A DNA stretch of 48,769 nt from JBAZYV01 sp041658345 (GCA_041658345.1 JBBAAK010000008.1:1-48769), one strand, 5' to 3'; positions 23,555-31,593 are shown, counted from the stretch's first letter. The notes: generated from the sequence alone by a model not told the origin. Program-made: numbers and translations.

Positions 23555-24746
23555 CCAGGTTTGGGAAAAGTTTTTGGAAGAAAGATTGCGTGGGAATAAA
23601 CCTGTTTTGATGGATTCATCGGATGGGTTTAGTTATGTGTGTATACCGGCTGATGAGCCGGCTAGGTGCGATGAGGATTTGCGGTTTTTGGAAACTGTGC
23701 ACGTGCACAGTTTTGCAAGTGGCAAAAAAAAAGGTCATGGTGTGGTGGAATTGGATGGCCCAAAATTTGTTGGCGGTTGGGTTGGATTTTTTACTTACGA
23801 TTTTTGTGCGGAATTGTGCGGGGTTTCGCTGAGGCAAAATCTTAGGATTCCAAAAATGGTTTTTGTTTGGTGCGATAAAGTTTATGCGTTCGAAGTAACA
23901 AAAGAAGATGGGCTTAAAAGTTTGAAGAGTGGTGATTTTTATGTAAGGAATTTTAAGTCCGGTATTACAAAAAAAGAATATGCGAATGCGTTCAAAAAAA
24001 TTCAAAAATTTTTAAGCGATGGGGAGAGCTATCAGGTTAATTTTGCACAAGAATTTATAGGTGATTTTGATGGTGATCCGTTTGCGCTTTACCAGGCGCT
24101 TTATGCCATGAATCCATCTCAAATGTGTTTTTTTATGGAGGGTGAATGGGGGGCTGTTTGCAGTAATTCGCCGGAGAGGCTTTTTAGTTTGCAAAATGGT
24201 GTTTTACGAACCGAGCCAATAAAAGGCACGGTGCCTGCGAGCGATGATCCAAAATTTTTACTTCGTGATAAAAAATCTTATGCGGAATTAACTATGATTG
24301 TGGATTTGATGCGCAATGATTTGGCGCGTGTCTCTAAAATTGGTTCTGTAAAAGTTCTAAAGCATCAACTCTTGATGAGGTTAAAAAATGTGTGGCATAG
24401 CTATAGCGTTATTGAATCGCAGTTGGAGAGTGGCAAAACCATTCGTGATGTTTTTATGGCCTTACTTCCCGGGGGATCTGTTACCGGATGCCCCAAAAAA
24501 AGAACAATTGGCATAATTGACAGGCTCGAAAACTTTAGCAGAGGTGCGTACTGCGGGTCCGCCGGTTATGTTTCTACAAACGGCAATGCAGATTTTAATA
24601 TTATGATTAGAACGGCGACCGTGCGGGGTGGGGGCGTGAGCTTTCCAAGTGGTGGTGGTATAGTTGCGGATAGTACTTGTGAAGGGGAATATGAAGAAAC
24701 AATTCAAAAATCTAAAATCATGCAAAATGCAACAAGGAGTTTATGA
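23496..24746 (+). CDS. pabB: aminodeoxychorismate synthase component I
   Basis: PabB aminates chorismate to 4-amino-4-deoxychorismate. Chorismate-binding motifs are clear: RTEPIKGTVPAS, ELTMIVDLMRNDLARV, GGSVTGCPKKRTIGIIDRLE and GGIVADSTCEGEYEET. The start is uncertain: ATG 23496 gives 416 residues and overlaps ndk by 59 bases, and a longer form begins at 23421, but a TTG near 23571 is also possible. The N-terminal domain is shorter and diverged. PabA (amidotransferase) is not in the window. It overlaps pabC by 20 bases, so the two are coupled. TrpE is a less likely alternative because of the folate neighbours. Confidence 0.9.
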   Translation: MTTKKANTSTCIIKKSASRSQVWEKFLEERLRGNKPVLMDSSDGFSYVCIPADEPARCDEDLRFLETVHVHSFASGKKKGHGVVELDGPKFVGGWVGFFTYDFCAELCGVSLRQNLRIPKMVFVWCDKVYAFEVTKEDGLKSLKSGDFYVRNFKSGITKKEYANAFKKIQKFLSDGESYQVNFAQEFIGDFDGDPFALYQALYAMNPSQMCFFMEGEWGAVCSNSPERLFSLQNGVLRTEPIKGTVPASDDPKFLLRDKKSYAELTMIVDLMRNDLARVSKIGSVKVLKHQLLMRLKNVWHSYSVIESQLESGKTIRDVFMALLPGGSVTGCPKKRTIGIIDRLENFSRGAYCGSAGYVSTNGNADFNIMIRTATVRGGGVSFPSGGGIVADSTCEGEYEETIQKSKIMQNATRSL

Positions 24747-25437
24747 GACAATGCGGACTTTTGATGGCATTTTTGCTCTGTTAAATGAGCATGAGGCGCG
24801 TCTAAAAAAATCATGCGAGGCAATGGGGATTTTGTGTCCGAATTTGGAGGAGATTATTGGCCCGTATGAAGGGAAATTTGATCTGCGTTTAAAAGTCGTA
24901 GTGGAACCTACCGGGGAGGTCCATGTGCATGAAGAGACTTTGCCAAAATGGAGTGGAAAATTTTTGTTTGACGAAACTTGGCGAGTTAAATTTGTGGAGG
25001 GTGAAAGGGCTTTGCCCGGTATCAAACATTTGGATACTTCTTTTCAAGTTGGCGAACGCGAAAAAGCGAGCAAAGAAGGTGTTGATGAGATTGTAATGGT
25101 TTCGCCGGATGGTTTTGTACGCGAGGGCGGAATCACAAATATATTTTTTTGGGATGGCAAAAAATTGATCACTCCGGCAAGTGGAATGTTACTTGGAATT
25201 GGCAGAAGTTTGGTGATTCGTTTTGCGCGTGAAAATGGAATTATTGTGGAAGAGCGCGATGTAAAATTTGAAGAAATTAAAAAAGGGCTTGGCGAATTCT
25301 TTTTGGTAAATTCCATTCGTGGTATTGTTCCAGCTGTTGGCGCGGAAGGCATAATTGAAAAACTTTCTGCATTAATCGGTAATTTTATTTCACAAAAAAT
25401 TGAAGAACGTAGATACAAAATTCATAGGAATAATTAA
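24727..25437 (+). CDS. pabC: aminodeoxychorismate lyase (class IV aminotransferase fold)
   Basis: PabC removes pyruvate from aminodeoxychorismate to give 4-aminobenzoate, using PLP. The fold is shown by GVYETMRTFDGIFALLNEHEARL at the start, the PLP lysine in GIKHLDT, and REGGITNIFFW with the PLP-contacting Glu. The ATG at 24727 gives 236 residues and lies inside the end of pabB. The next gene, folP, starts within its last 38 bases. A branched-chain aminotransferase is the main alternative, but the position between pabB and folP favours PabC. Confidence 0.9.
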   Translation: MQQGVYETMRTFDGIFALLNEHEARLKKSCEAMGILCPNLEEIIGPYEGKFDLRLKVVVEPTGEVHVHEETLPKWSGKFLFDETWRVKFVEGERALPGIKHLDTSFQVGEREKASKEGVDEIVMVSPDGFVREGGITNIFFWDGKKLITPASGMLLGIGRSLVIRFARENGIIVEERDVKFEEIKKGLGEFFLVNSIRGIVPAVGAEGIIEKLSALIGNFISQKIEERRYKIHRNN

Positions 25438-26179
25438 TGTTACGCCAGACAGTTTTTTTGATGGTGGGCGATTTTTGGAGCATGGTGGAAAAGATGATTT
25501 TGTTAAAATTGCACGCCAAATGATTTTGGATGGGGCAAGTGTTTTGGACGTTGGTGGCGAGTCTACAGGGCCCGGTAGTTTAGAGGTTTCCGTGGAGGAG
25601 GAACTTAAGCGAGTTATACCTGTTATTTCCCGTTTAAGGGCGGAGTTCCCGGACATTATAATCTCTGTTGATACATGGAAAAGTGAGGTTGCTTCTAAGG
25701 CAATTTTGGCTGGTGTGAATATGGTGAATGACGTTACTGCGGGTAGAAGTGACCCAAAGATTTTTGACGTTGTTGCACAGGCAGACGTTCCGATTGTACT
25801 TATGTATTCAAAGCAGGCGAGTCCTCGTACGAACCGGGAAATTGTTGAATATGATGATGTTGTTGTGACTGTAAAAACTTTTTTGATGGAAAGAATTCTT
25901 TGCGCGCATAAAGCTGGGGTCAAAAAAATAATTATTGATCCCGGGATGGGTGCTTTTGTGAGTGGCGATGCAAAATATAGTTTTGAAATTATCGAGAGAA
26001 TTTTGGAGTTACGCGAGATGGGCTATCCAATTTTAGTTGGCACTTCCCGCAAAGGCTTTTTGGGCGCCACGCCAGAAGAGCGTGAAGCAATGACTCTTTG
26101 GACCACTTCTGTTTTGCGTGGCCAAGTGGATTATTTACGTGTGCATGATGTTTTTGAGAATATTACGTGTTTGGCTTGA
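25400..26179 (+). CDS. folP: dihydropteroate synthase
   Basis: FolP joins 4-aminobenzoate to hydroxymethyl-dihydropterin pyrophosphate. Signature segments are present in order: GIINVTPDSFFDGG, LDVGGESTGPG, ISVDTWKSEVA, NDVTAG, IIDPGMGAF, LVGTSRKGFLG and LRVHDV. The start is the TTG at 25400-25402, since the first motif begins only 10 residues later; there is no nearby ATG. It overlaps pabC by 38 bases. The order pabB-pabC-folP fits a single folate operon. 259 residues is normal. Confidence 0.95.
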   Translation: MKNVDTKFIGIINVTPDSFFDGGRFLEHGGKDDFVKIARQMILDGASVLDVGGESTGPGSLEVSVEEELKRVIPVISRLRAEFPDIIISVDTWKSEVASKAILAGVNMVNDVTAGRSDPKIFDVVAQADVPIVLMYSKQASPRTNREIVEYDDVVVTVKTFLMERILCAHKAGVKKIIIDPGMGAFVSGDAKYSFEIIERILELREMGYPILVGTSRKGFLGATPEEREAMTLWTTSVLRGQVDYLRVHDVFENITCLA

Positions 26180-26231
26180 CAGAGGTGCATTTAGTGGTGT
26201 AGAAATATGTTTTTTAAGTGATTTTGTTATT

Positions 26232-26723
26232 ATGTCTTTTCATGATGATGAGCCCTGGGCTTCTTCAAGTGATGATTCGGTAGCCCCTAGCGAAGATCCT
26301 AAATTGTCCGTTATTCGGGAGTGGGGAATTGTTGATGGGCGAATACCTGTGGTAGTTTATGTCGGGACTGAGATGGATTTGTCTTTGACAGAAGAAGTCT
26401 TTGTAGATTTTGCAAACAGATTACGAGCTTTCCTTCGTGGTTTTGTAAGTGGTGAGGTTAAGGGGGTTAGCGTTGCAATTTATCCTGGAGGCCCATCTTG
26501 GCAAGTTTGTTTAGATCGTGCTAACAGAGGCGTGGATTCTATCACTCCTCAATCAAAGTATTTTTATGGCATGAATGTTTCGGGGAGGGAATGTGATGTT
26601 GGTAAAACTTTCTTTTATGAGCCTGATGAGCCTATACGTGAGAGATGGCAGTTTATGTTTGGATGTAGTCCTTTTAATTTTCAATTTATTGACCCTAGTC
26701 AAGGTCCAGAGGTTTCTAAATAA
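26232..26723 (+). CDS. hypothetical protein within the folate cluster
   Basis: The ATG at 26232 gives 163 residues. An acidic N-terminus rich in S and D is followed by GIVDGRIPVVVYVGTEMDL, a helix (VFVDFANRLRAFLRGFV) and a strand VSVAIYPGGPSWQV. A GKTFFYEPDEP segment follows. No known family or motif is recognised. It lies between folP and the PTPS gene in the same direction, 52 bases after folP, so it may be transcribed with them. Confidence 0.5.
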   Translation: MSFHDDEPWASSSDDSVAPSEDPKLSVIREWGIVDGRIPVVVYVGTEMDLSLTEEVFVDFANRLRAFLRGFVSGEVKGVSVAIYPGGPSWQVCLDRANRGVDSITPQSKYFYGMNVSGRECDVGKTFFYEPDEPIRERWQFMFGCSPFNFQFIDPSQGPEVSK

Positions 26724-26774
26724 ATTGGATCTGTAGATAGACTGTTTGCCGGGTTTTTGGTACTCTGCACAAGT

Positions 26775-27137
26775 ATGCTAGTTTCAAAAGAATTTACGTT
26801 CGATAGTGCGCATTACTTAACTGCTTACCATGGTAAGTGTGAGAGGTTGCATGGGCATACTTATAAATTGCGCGTAACTGTTGAAGGAGCGGTTTCCAAG
26901 GAAGGGATGGTGGTGGATTTTTGTGAGTTAAAAGCATTGGTTGGCAGGTTGGTTGTAGACAAATTGGATCATCAATCGTTAAATGATTTTTTCAAAAATC
27001 CTTCTGCGGAAAATATGGTTATTTGGATGTGGAAAGAGCTTGAAAAGCCAATCGTAAAAATGGCCAAAGGAGTAAAACTCTATGAAATTGTGCTTTTTGA
27101 AACGCAAAATAATTTTGTTACTTACCGCGGAAAATAA
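26775..27137 (+). CDS. queD: 6-pyruvoyl-tetrahydropterin synthase/QueD family enzyme
   Basis: The 120-residue protein has the T-fold zinc site (FDSAHYL, LHGHTY, with three His) and the acidic LDHQSLND and VDFCELK elements. The catalytic segment reads CERLHGH, so it has both the Cys of QueD/PTPS (C-x3-HGH) and the Glu of PTPS-III (E-x2-HGH). QueD makes carboxytetrahydropterin for queuosine; PTPS-III makes hydroxymethylpterin for folate when FolB is missing. It overlaps folK by one base (TAATG), and pabB, pabC and folP are upstream, so a folate role is likely. The queD name reflects family only. Confidence 0.9.
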   Translation: MLVSKEFTFDSAHYLTAYHGKCERLHGHTYKLRVTVEGAVSKEGMVVDFCELKALVGRLVVDKLDHQSLNDFFKNPSAENMVIWMWKELEKPIVKMAKGVKLYEIVLFETQNNFVTYRGK

Positions 27138-27658
27138 TGCGAATTTTTTTAGGGCTAGGTAGCAATTTGGGAGAGAAGGACAAGAATTTAATTCTTGCCA
27201 AGGACTTGCTCATGAAAAATGATGTTTTAATTGTTGGGCAGTCTTCCGTGCTTGAGACGAAACCGCTTTATGGGCTAAATCAACCCGACTATTTGAACCA
27301 AGTTGTGGAATGTACAACAGAGCTTAAGCCGGAAGAGCTTTTAGTGGTGTGTAAAAAAATCGAAAAAGAAATGGGCCGTCCGGTTGCGATTCCCGGCATT
27401 ACAAATGTGCAGTTTTTGGGCAAAAAAGTTGGTGAATTGGGCAAGAATCAATCTGCAAAAGGTAAAAATGAATCGCGGACTTGCGACATAGATATTTTGT
27501 TTTATGGCGGGAAGATTATAGACACGGAAATTTTAACAATTCCACACAGAGGGATTTTGGGGAGGGATTTTGTTTTGAGTGGCCTTAAAGAATTGGCTCC
27601 AGATTTTGTTCACCCTGTTTTAAAAAAGCCATTGAAAGCGCTTGTACTTGAGTCATAA
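27137..27658 (+). CDS. folK: hydroxymethyldihydropterin pyrophosphokinase
   Basis: FolK activates hydroxymethylpterin with ATP before FolP. Features: LGLGSNLGEKDKNL at the start, ETKPLYGLNQPDYLNQVV, EKEMGRP, the catalytic RTCDIDILFY (usually RxIDxDIL), and IPHRGILGRDFVLSGLKELAP. A stretch of about 25 residues rich in Gly, Lys and Ser (NVQFLGKKVGELGKNQSAKG) between EMGRP and the catalytic RTCDID is longer than in most homologues. The ATG overlaps the stop of the PTPS gene by one base. Confidence 0.93.
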   Translation: MRIFLGLGSNLGEKDKNLILAKDLLMKNDVLIVGQSSVLETKPLYGLNQPDYLNQVVECTTELKPEELLVVCKKIEKEMGRPVAIPGITNVQFLGKKVGELGKNQSAKGKNESRTCDIDILFYGGKIIDTEILTIPHRGILGRDFVLSGLKELAPDFVHPVLKKPLKALVLES

Positions 27659-27665
27659 TGCACTC

Positions 27666-28418
27666 ATGAATCAAAGGCAACGTGAATTGCGACTGTCGGC
27701 GCTCGAAATTATTTGCAAGTCCGGCAAAGGTCATAGTGGACGTATGCTTTCTTCCATCGATTTGCTGGAGGGGCTTTATTTTGGTCGCGATAATGAAAGG
27801 CAAATTTTTAAGCATAATCCGCATGTTCCACAGATGCCGGATCGGGATTATTTTGTGCTATCTAAACTTGAAGCACTGCCTGCACTATATGCGGTTTTAA
27901 AAAAAGATGGTCATACTTTGCCTGAAGTTTTGCCGGAATATCCGGATAGAAAAGTACCTGGAGTGGAGGTGACAACTCGTGAGCACGCTTATGGACTTTC
28001 TGTTGCCGTAGGCCTTGCCGAATCAATTAAGGTGGATCATAAAAATCAACATGTGTTTTGTTTAGTTGGCGATTATGAACTGGCTCATGGCAAAGCTTGG
28101 GAATCAATAATGACTGCTTCCGAGCATAGGCTCGATAGGCTTTGTTTGATTTTGGATGAGAATGATCCGAAAGACGAGCCGATTCAAGAAAGGTTTGAAT
28201 CTTTTGGTTGGAAAGTGATTAAGCTTCAAGATGCGCACGATCACGATGAAATTGCGTATGGATATATGAGGGCCAGATTGACTTTGCGTAAGCCAACTTG
28301 CATATGGGCACCTACAAAAAAATCTGCCGGGATTCCTTTCGCAGAAAGAAAAATTGAATATGATGACACGGTTTTTTCTGCTTCGGAAATGGAAGAAATT
28401 CGTAAAATTCTTTTATAA
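27666..28418 (+). CDS. transketolase N-terminal-subunit-like protein, degenerate
   Basis: The 250-residue protein resembles the thiamine-diphosphate (PP) domain of split transketolases: GKGHSGRMLSSIDLLEGLYFG, YFVLSKLEALPALYAVL, GVEVTTREHAYGLSVAVGLAES and CLVGDYELAHGKAWESIMTA. The usual GDG(x~27)N cofactor motif is altered: GDY replaces GDG, and the Asn may be the N of DEND. The GSLGQGL segment reads TREHAYGL. The start ATG at 27666 is 7 bases after folK. Cofactor binding is doubtful. It lies beside its C-terminal partner. Confidence 0.75.
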   Translation: MNQRQRELRLSALEIICKSGKGHSGRMLSSIDLLEGLYFGRDNERQIFKHNPHVPQMPDRDYFVLSKLEALPALYAVLKKDGHTLPEVLPEYPDRKVPGVEVTTREHAYGLSVAVGLAESIKVDHKNQHVFCLVGDYELAHGKAWESIMTASEHRLDRLCLILDENDPKDEPIQERFESFGWKVIKLQDAHDHDEIAYGYMRARLTLRKPTCIWAPTKKSAGIPFAERKIEYDDTVFSASEMEEIRKILL

Positions 28419-28425
28419 ATTTGTT

Positions 28426-28773
28426 ATGAATTTGGATGCAAAATTTACACAGTTGGCGCTTAAAATAAGAAACTTGGTTGTGGTGGATGTGAGTTTTCCA
28501 AAAAGTCCTTTTGCGGAATTTAAAAAACTGTATGAGCAACGCTATATTTATATGCCATGTAAAAAAGAAATGGTGATGGGTTTTGCGTGTGGCATTGCGA
28601 GCATGGGTAAATTGGTTGTGATTTATGGTGCTGATCTGGCAATGGAAAAAATGCTGGATCCAACACTCAATGTGAAATTGCTTAAAGAAAGTTCGGCCGG
28701 CTCGCTTGAATCGCTGGAAAATGAATTAAAGGAATTTGGCCCGGCGGTTTTATTGATTCCGCCAGTGCTTTAA
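28426..28773 (+). CDS. truncated transketolase C-terminal-subunit-like protein
   Basis: The 115-residue product resembles only the pyrimidine-binding domain of transketolase: a strand (NLVVVDVSFPKSP), then YIYMPCKKEMVMGFACGIAS, where E is the catalytic glutamate that activates thiamine diphosphate, then GKLVVIYG. Normal C-terminal subunits have about 300 residues with a second domain, which is absent. It starts 7 bases after the N-terminal gene stop. With its partner this is a minimised or decaying transketolase. No frame-disrupting change was seen, so it may be maintained. Confidence 0.7.
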   Translation: MNLDAKFTQLALKIRNLVVVDVSFPKSPFAEFKKLYEQRYIYMPCKKEMVMGFACGIASMGKLVVIYGADLAMEKMLDPTLNVKLLKESSAGSLESLENELKEFGPAVLLIPPVL

Positions 28774-28805
28774 AGTAAGGTGTATTTTGTTAATCTCCAC
28801 TATCT

Positions 28806-29747
28806 ATGGCATTAAAAAATCTTCGTATTTTCTCCGGAACTTCAAACCCTTTCCTTGCGGGAGCTATAGCAAAAGAATTGCACGTGCCTCTTTCTAAAAT
28901 GCAAATAGCAAGATTCTCTTGCGGTGAAATTTATGCAAAACCGGAAGAGTCTGTGCGTGGAGCTGATGTGTTTTTAATTCAAACTTGTACTAATAGTGTG
29001 AATGAAGATTACATGGAACTTTTTATTATGATCGATTCGCTTAAAAGATCTTTCGCAAAAAATGTGCATGTGGTTATTCCACACTTTGGCTATGCTCGCC
29101 AAGACCGTGTTGCTTCACCTCGTGAGCCGATTAGTGCAAAAGTTATGGCTAGTTTGATTGCATCTGCCGGAGCTGATCACGTAATTTCAATCCATTTCCA
29201 CAGCGATCAAACGCAAGGATTTTTCCCATTTCCAATGGATAATTTGCACACTAAAAACTTGTTTGCCGATTATTTAAAAAATAAAAAATTCCGCGATCCC
29301 GTGATAGTTGCTCCGGATGCCGGTGCCGCAAAAGAGGCAGGTAGGATTTCTGCCTTGCTCGATTTTCCTATGGCAATTCTCACAAAAAAACGTCCTCGGT
29401 TTAATGTTGCGGAAGTTACGGCTGTGGTTGGAGATGTGGAAGGGAAAACGTGTATTTTGGCAGATGATATGATAGATACTGCTGGTTCCGTTTGCGCGGC
29501 TCATAAGGCACTTATTGATGCCGGTGCAAATCCGGATATTTATTTACTTGCGACCCATGCTGTATTCTCCGGCCCTGCGATTGAACGATTAACAAAAACG
29601 GGTTTTAAAGAAGTGATTGTGACCGATACGATTCCTTTGACGGATGAAAAAAAGTTTAAAGGATTGACGGTACTTTCTGTGGCTCCAATGCTTGCACGTG
29701 TTATCCGTTCCGTGCATGAAGATCGTTCTGTAACCCAAGCTATATGA
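28806..29747 (+). CDS. prs: ribose-phosphate pyrophosphokinase
   Basis: Prs transfers pyrophosphate from ATP to ribose 5-phosphate to give PRPP for nucleotide and cofactor synthesis. The 313-residue protein has the usual features: FSCGEIYAKPEESVRGADVFLIQ, HFGYARQDRVASPREPIS (flexible loop), the PRPP-binding DDMIDTAGS near 220, and a KKRPRF segment. It overlaps rpiB by ATGA, so carbon flow ribulose 5-P to ribose 5-P to PRPP is encoded in one transcript. Confidence 0.97.
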   Translation: MALKNLRIFSGTSNPFLAGAIAKELHVPLSKMQIARFSCGEIYAKPEESVRGADVFLIQTCTNSVNEDYMELFIMIDSLKRSFAKNVHVVIPHFGYARQDRVASPREPISAKVMASLIASAGADHVISIHFHSDQTQGFFPFPMDNLHTKNLFADYLKNKKFRDPVIVAPDAGAAKEAGRISALLDFPMAILTKKRPRFNVAEVTAVVGDVEGKTCILADDMIDTAGSVCAAHKALIDAGANPDIYLLATHAVFSGPAIERLTKTGFKEVIVTDTIPLTDEKKFKGLTVLSVAPMLARVIRSVHEDRSVTQAI

Positions 29748-30202
29748 TGATTTATATTGGTAGTGATCACGCAGGATTTCCACTTAAGGAACTTTTGCAA
29801 AAATATTTAAAAAGTGTTGAAGGTAGGGTTAAAGATGTGGAGCTTGTAGATTGCGGAACTTTTTCGGAAGATTCTGTTGATTATCCGGATATTGCAAAGG
29901 AAGTTTCTTTAAAAGTTTTAGGTAGTGAAGGAGCTCTTGGGATTTTGATTTGTGGAACCGGAATTGGAATGTCTATTTCTGCAAATAAAGTGGATGGCAT
30001 TCGCGCCGCTCATGTTACAGATTCCACGCAGGCTCGCTTCGCTCGCCTACATAACGATGCAAACGTTGTTTGTCTTGGACAACGCATTACCGGAAGTGAG
30101 GTTGCAAAAGATATAGTAGACACTTTTTTGTCTACTGATTTCGAAGGTGGTAGGCATGCAAACCGCGTACAGAAAATTAAAGACTTGGAAAATGGCAAAT
30201 AA
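29744..30202 (+). CDS. rpiB: ribose 5-phosphate isomerase B
   Basis: RpiB interconverts ribulose 5-phosphate and ribose 5-phosphate. The LacAB/RpiB signatures are present: IGSDHAGFPLKELL, DYPDIAKEV, ILICGTGIGMSISANKVDGIRAAHV (the Cys is the likely base) and RLHNDANVVCLGQR. 152 residues is normal. Its ATG overlaps the prs stop, and the rpe start overlaps its end by 11 bases. Confidence 0.96.
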   Translation: MMIYIGSDHAGFPLKELLQKYLKSVEGRVKDVELVDCGTFSEDSVDYPDIAKEVSLKVLGSEGALGILICGTGIGMSISANKVDGIRAAHVTDSTQARFARLHNDANVVCLGQRITGSEVAKDIVDTFLSTDFEGGRHANRVQKIKDLENGK

Positions 30203-30830
30203 GATCCAAATTTCTCCGTCTATTTTGTCTGCTGATTTTGGTCAGCTTAATTTGGATATTGCGAGTATTGAGCCGTATGCGGATAGTTTGCATGTGGACG
30301 TTATGGACGGACATTTTGTCCCGAATTTAAGTTTTGGTGCGCCGGTTATTCGGTGGATTAAAACCTCTTTACCGCTGGAGTGCCATTTGATGGTGGAAAA
30401 TCCTGAGCAATATTTTGAAGCTTTTGTGAAAGCTGGAGCCCATTCCATTATTGTGCATGCGGAAACTGTTAAGGATTTGCCTGCGTGTTTTGAAAAGTTG
30501 CGAGATCTTGGGGTGGAAGTTGGGGTTTCAATCAATCCGGAAACGCCGATTTTTGCGATTTTGTCAGTACTTTCTCAGGTTGATACTGTGCTACTTATGA
30601 GTGTTCATCCTGGATTTGGCGGGCAAGAATTTATTCCGGAAGTTTTAGACAAAATTCGTTTGATTCGTGCCGATTATCCCGATTTGGACATTGCTGTGGA
30701 TGGTGGCGTTAACGCACAAACCGCGCCTGCAATCATTGAAGCAGGAGCAAATATTTTGATTAGCGGATCTTACATTTTTGGTGCGCCTGAGCGGGAAGAG
30801 GCAATAAAGAAGTTAAGAGGCGAGGGCTAA
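30192..30830 (+). CDS. rpe: ribulose-phosphate 3-epimerase
   Basis: Rpe interconverts ribulose 5-phosphate and xylulose 5-phosphate. The 212-residue TIM barrel shows ISPSILSADFGQL, LHVDVMDGHFVPNLSFG (metal site Asp and His), CHLMVENP, SVHPGFGGQEF and AVDGGVN. The ATG at 30192 overlaps the rpiB stop by 11 bases and is preferred over the upstream in-frame GTG-type start. It is the last gene of the prs-rpiB-rpe group and converges on the methyltransferase gene. Confidence 0.96.
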   Translation: MANKIQISPSILSADFGQLNLDIASIEPYADSLHVDVMDGHFVPNLSFGAPVIRWIKTSLPLECHLMVENPEQYFEAFVKAGAHSIIVHAETVKDLPACFEKLRDLGVEVGVSINPETPIFAILSVLSQVDTVLLMSVHPGFGGQEFIPEVLDKIRLIRADYPDLDIAVDGGVNAQTAPAIIEAGANILISGSYIFGAPEREEAIKKLRGEG

Positions 30831-30845
30831 TTTTTGGTTGGCTTG

Positions 30846-31415
30846 CTATTCTTTCACCGCTTCCGCAACCGTGTAGCCTTTGCGTTCGGCGATTTTTTGA
30901 TAGTTGCCAAAGAGCTCTTTGAAAGTGCGTTTAATGTATTCGCGCAAGCCTGTAATTGTTACTACGCAAATTCGTCCGCCGGGTTTTAAGTGTGTGTATG
31001 CATCTTGCATCATTATTTCAAAAAATTCTTTGCCGGGTTTGGCGGGAAGATTGGAGATTATAAGGTCGAATTGTTGGTCTTGTGGCACGGCGCTAAAGGC
31101 ATTGCTTAAGATGACTTTTGCGTTTTTTAGTCCATTTAGCTCAATGTTTTTTTGAGCGTATTCCGTTGCCACAAAATCCTTGTCCACCATTAGCACAGAG
31201 CCTTTTGTTGCGAGTGATCCGAGCACAATTCCTATTGGTCCGTAGCCACAGCCGAGATCGAAAATATCGTCCTTGGGATTTACGTTGACGTTCTCTATGA
31301 GCAGGCGAGTGCCCTCGTCTATTTCCTTGGGGCTAAAAAGTCCCCACGTTGTTTTAAAAGTGAATTCGCGACCTTTAAGGCTTACGTTGAGGGTGAGTTC
31401 GGTAGGTGGGGGCAT
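30846..31415 (-). CDS. RsmC-like class I methyltransferase
   Basis: A 189-residue SAM-dependent methyltransferase of the MTS/RsmC type: GLFSPKEIDEGTRLLIE, the SAM loop FDLGCGYGPIGIVLG, an acidic VDKD for the ribose hydroxyls, and LIISNLPAKPG where family members have NPPFHxG. The Asn is retained but the first Pro is Leu and the aromatic residue is missing. Length fits the small COG2813-type RNA guanine methyltransferases that lack the N-terminal domain. The substrate is uncertain. Confidence 0.8.
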   Translation of the reverse strand: MPPPTELTLNVSLKGREFTFKTTWGLFSPKEIDEGTRLLIENVNVNPKDDIFDLGCGYGPIGIVLGSLATKGSVLMVDKDFVATEYAQKNIELNGLKNAKVILSNAFSAVPQDQQFDLIISNLPAKPGKEFFEIMMQDAYTHLKPGGRICVVTITGLREYIKRTFKELFGNYQKIAERKGYTVAEAVKE

Positions 31416-31476
31416 AGGGAAGTGATTTTGCGATTAGGAATAGCCTCTGAACTAGGACTTTGTCCTGTTCAGAGAA

Positions 31477-31553
31477 TGGTGATCGTGGCAGGGGTCGAAC
31501 CTGCGACCTTTGGCTCCGCAAGCCAACGCTCTATCCAGCTGAGCTACACGACC
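31477..31553 (-). tRNA. tRNA-Arg (anticodon GCG)
   Basis: On the minus strand the acceptor stem GGTCGTG pairs with CACGATC (one G-T), followed by A73 and an encoded CCA. The D arm GCTC/GAGC, anticodon stem TTGGC/GCCAA with loop TTGCGGA, and T arm GCAGG/CCTGC with loop TTCGACC are all regular. The anticodon is GCG, which reads CGC and CGU for arginine. Most bacteria instead use an ACG anticodon edited to ICG. Confidence 0.93.
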
Positions 31554-31563
31554 ATGTGCGGGC

Positions 31564-31592
31564 ATCCTAAGACAAAATGTATTTTTAGGCAA
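31564..31592 (-). promoter_or_regulatory. promoter of tRNA-Arg
   Basis: Read on the minus strand, TTGCCT (31592-31587), a 17-base spacer and TAGGAT (31569-31564) end 10 bases before the tRNA 5' end. It lies just beyond the stop of the upstream phosphatase gene. Confidence 0.6.
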
Positions 31593-31593
31593 G

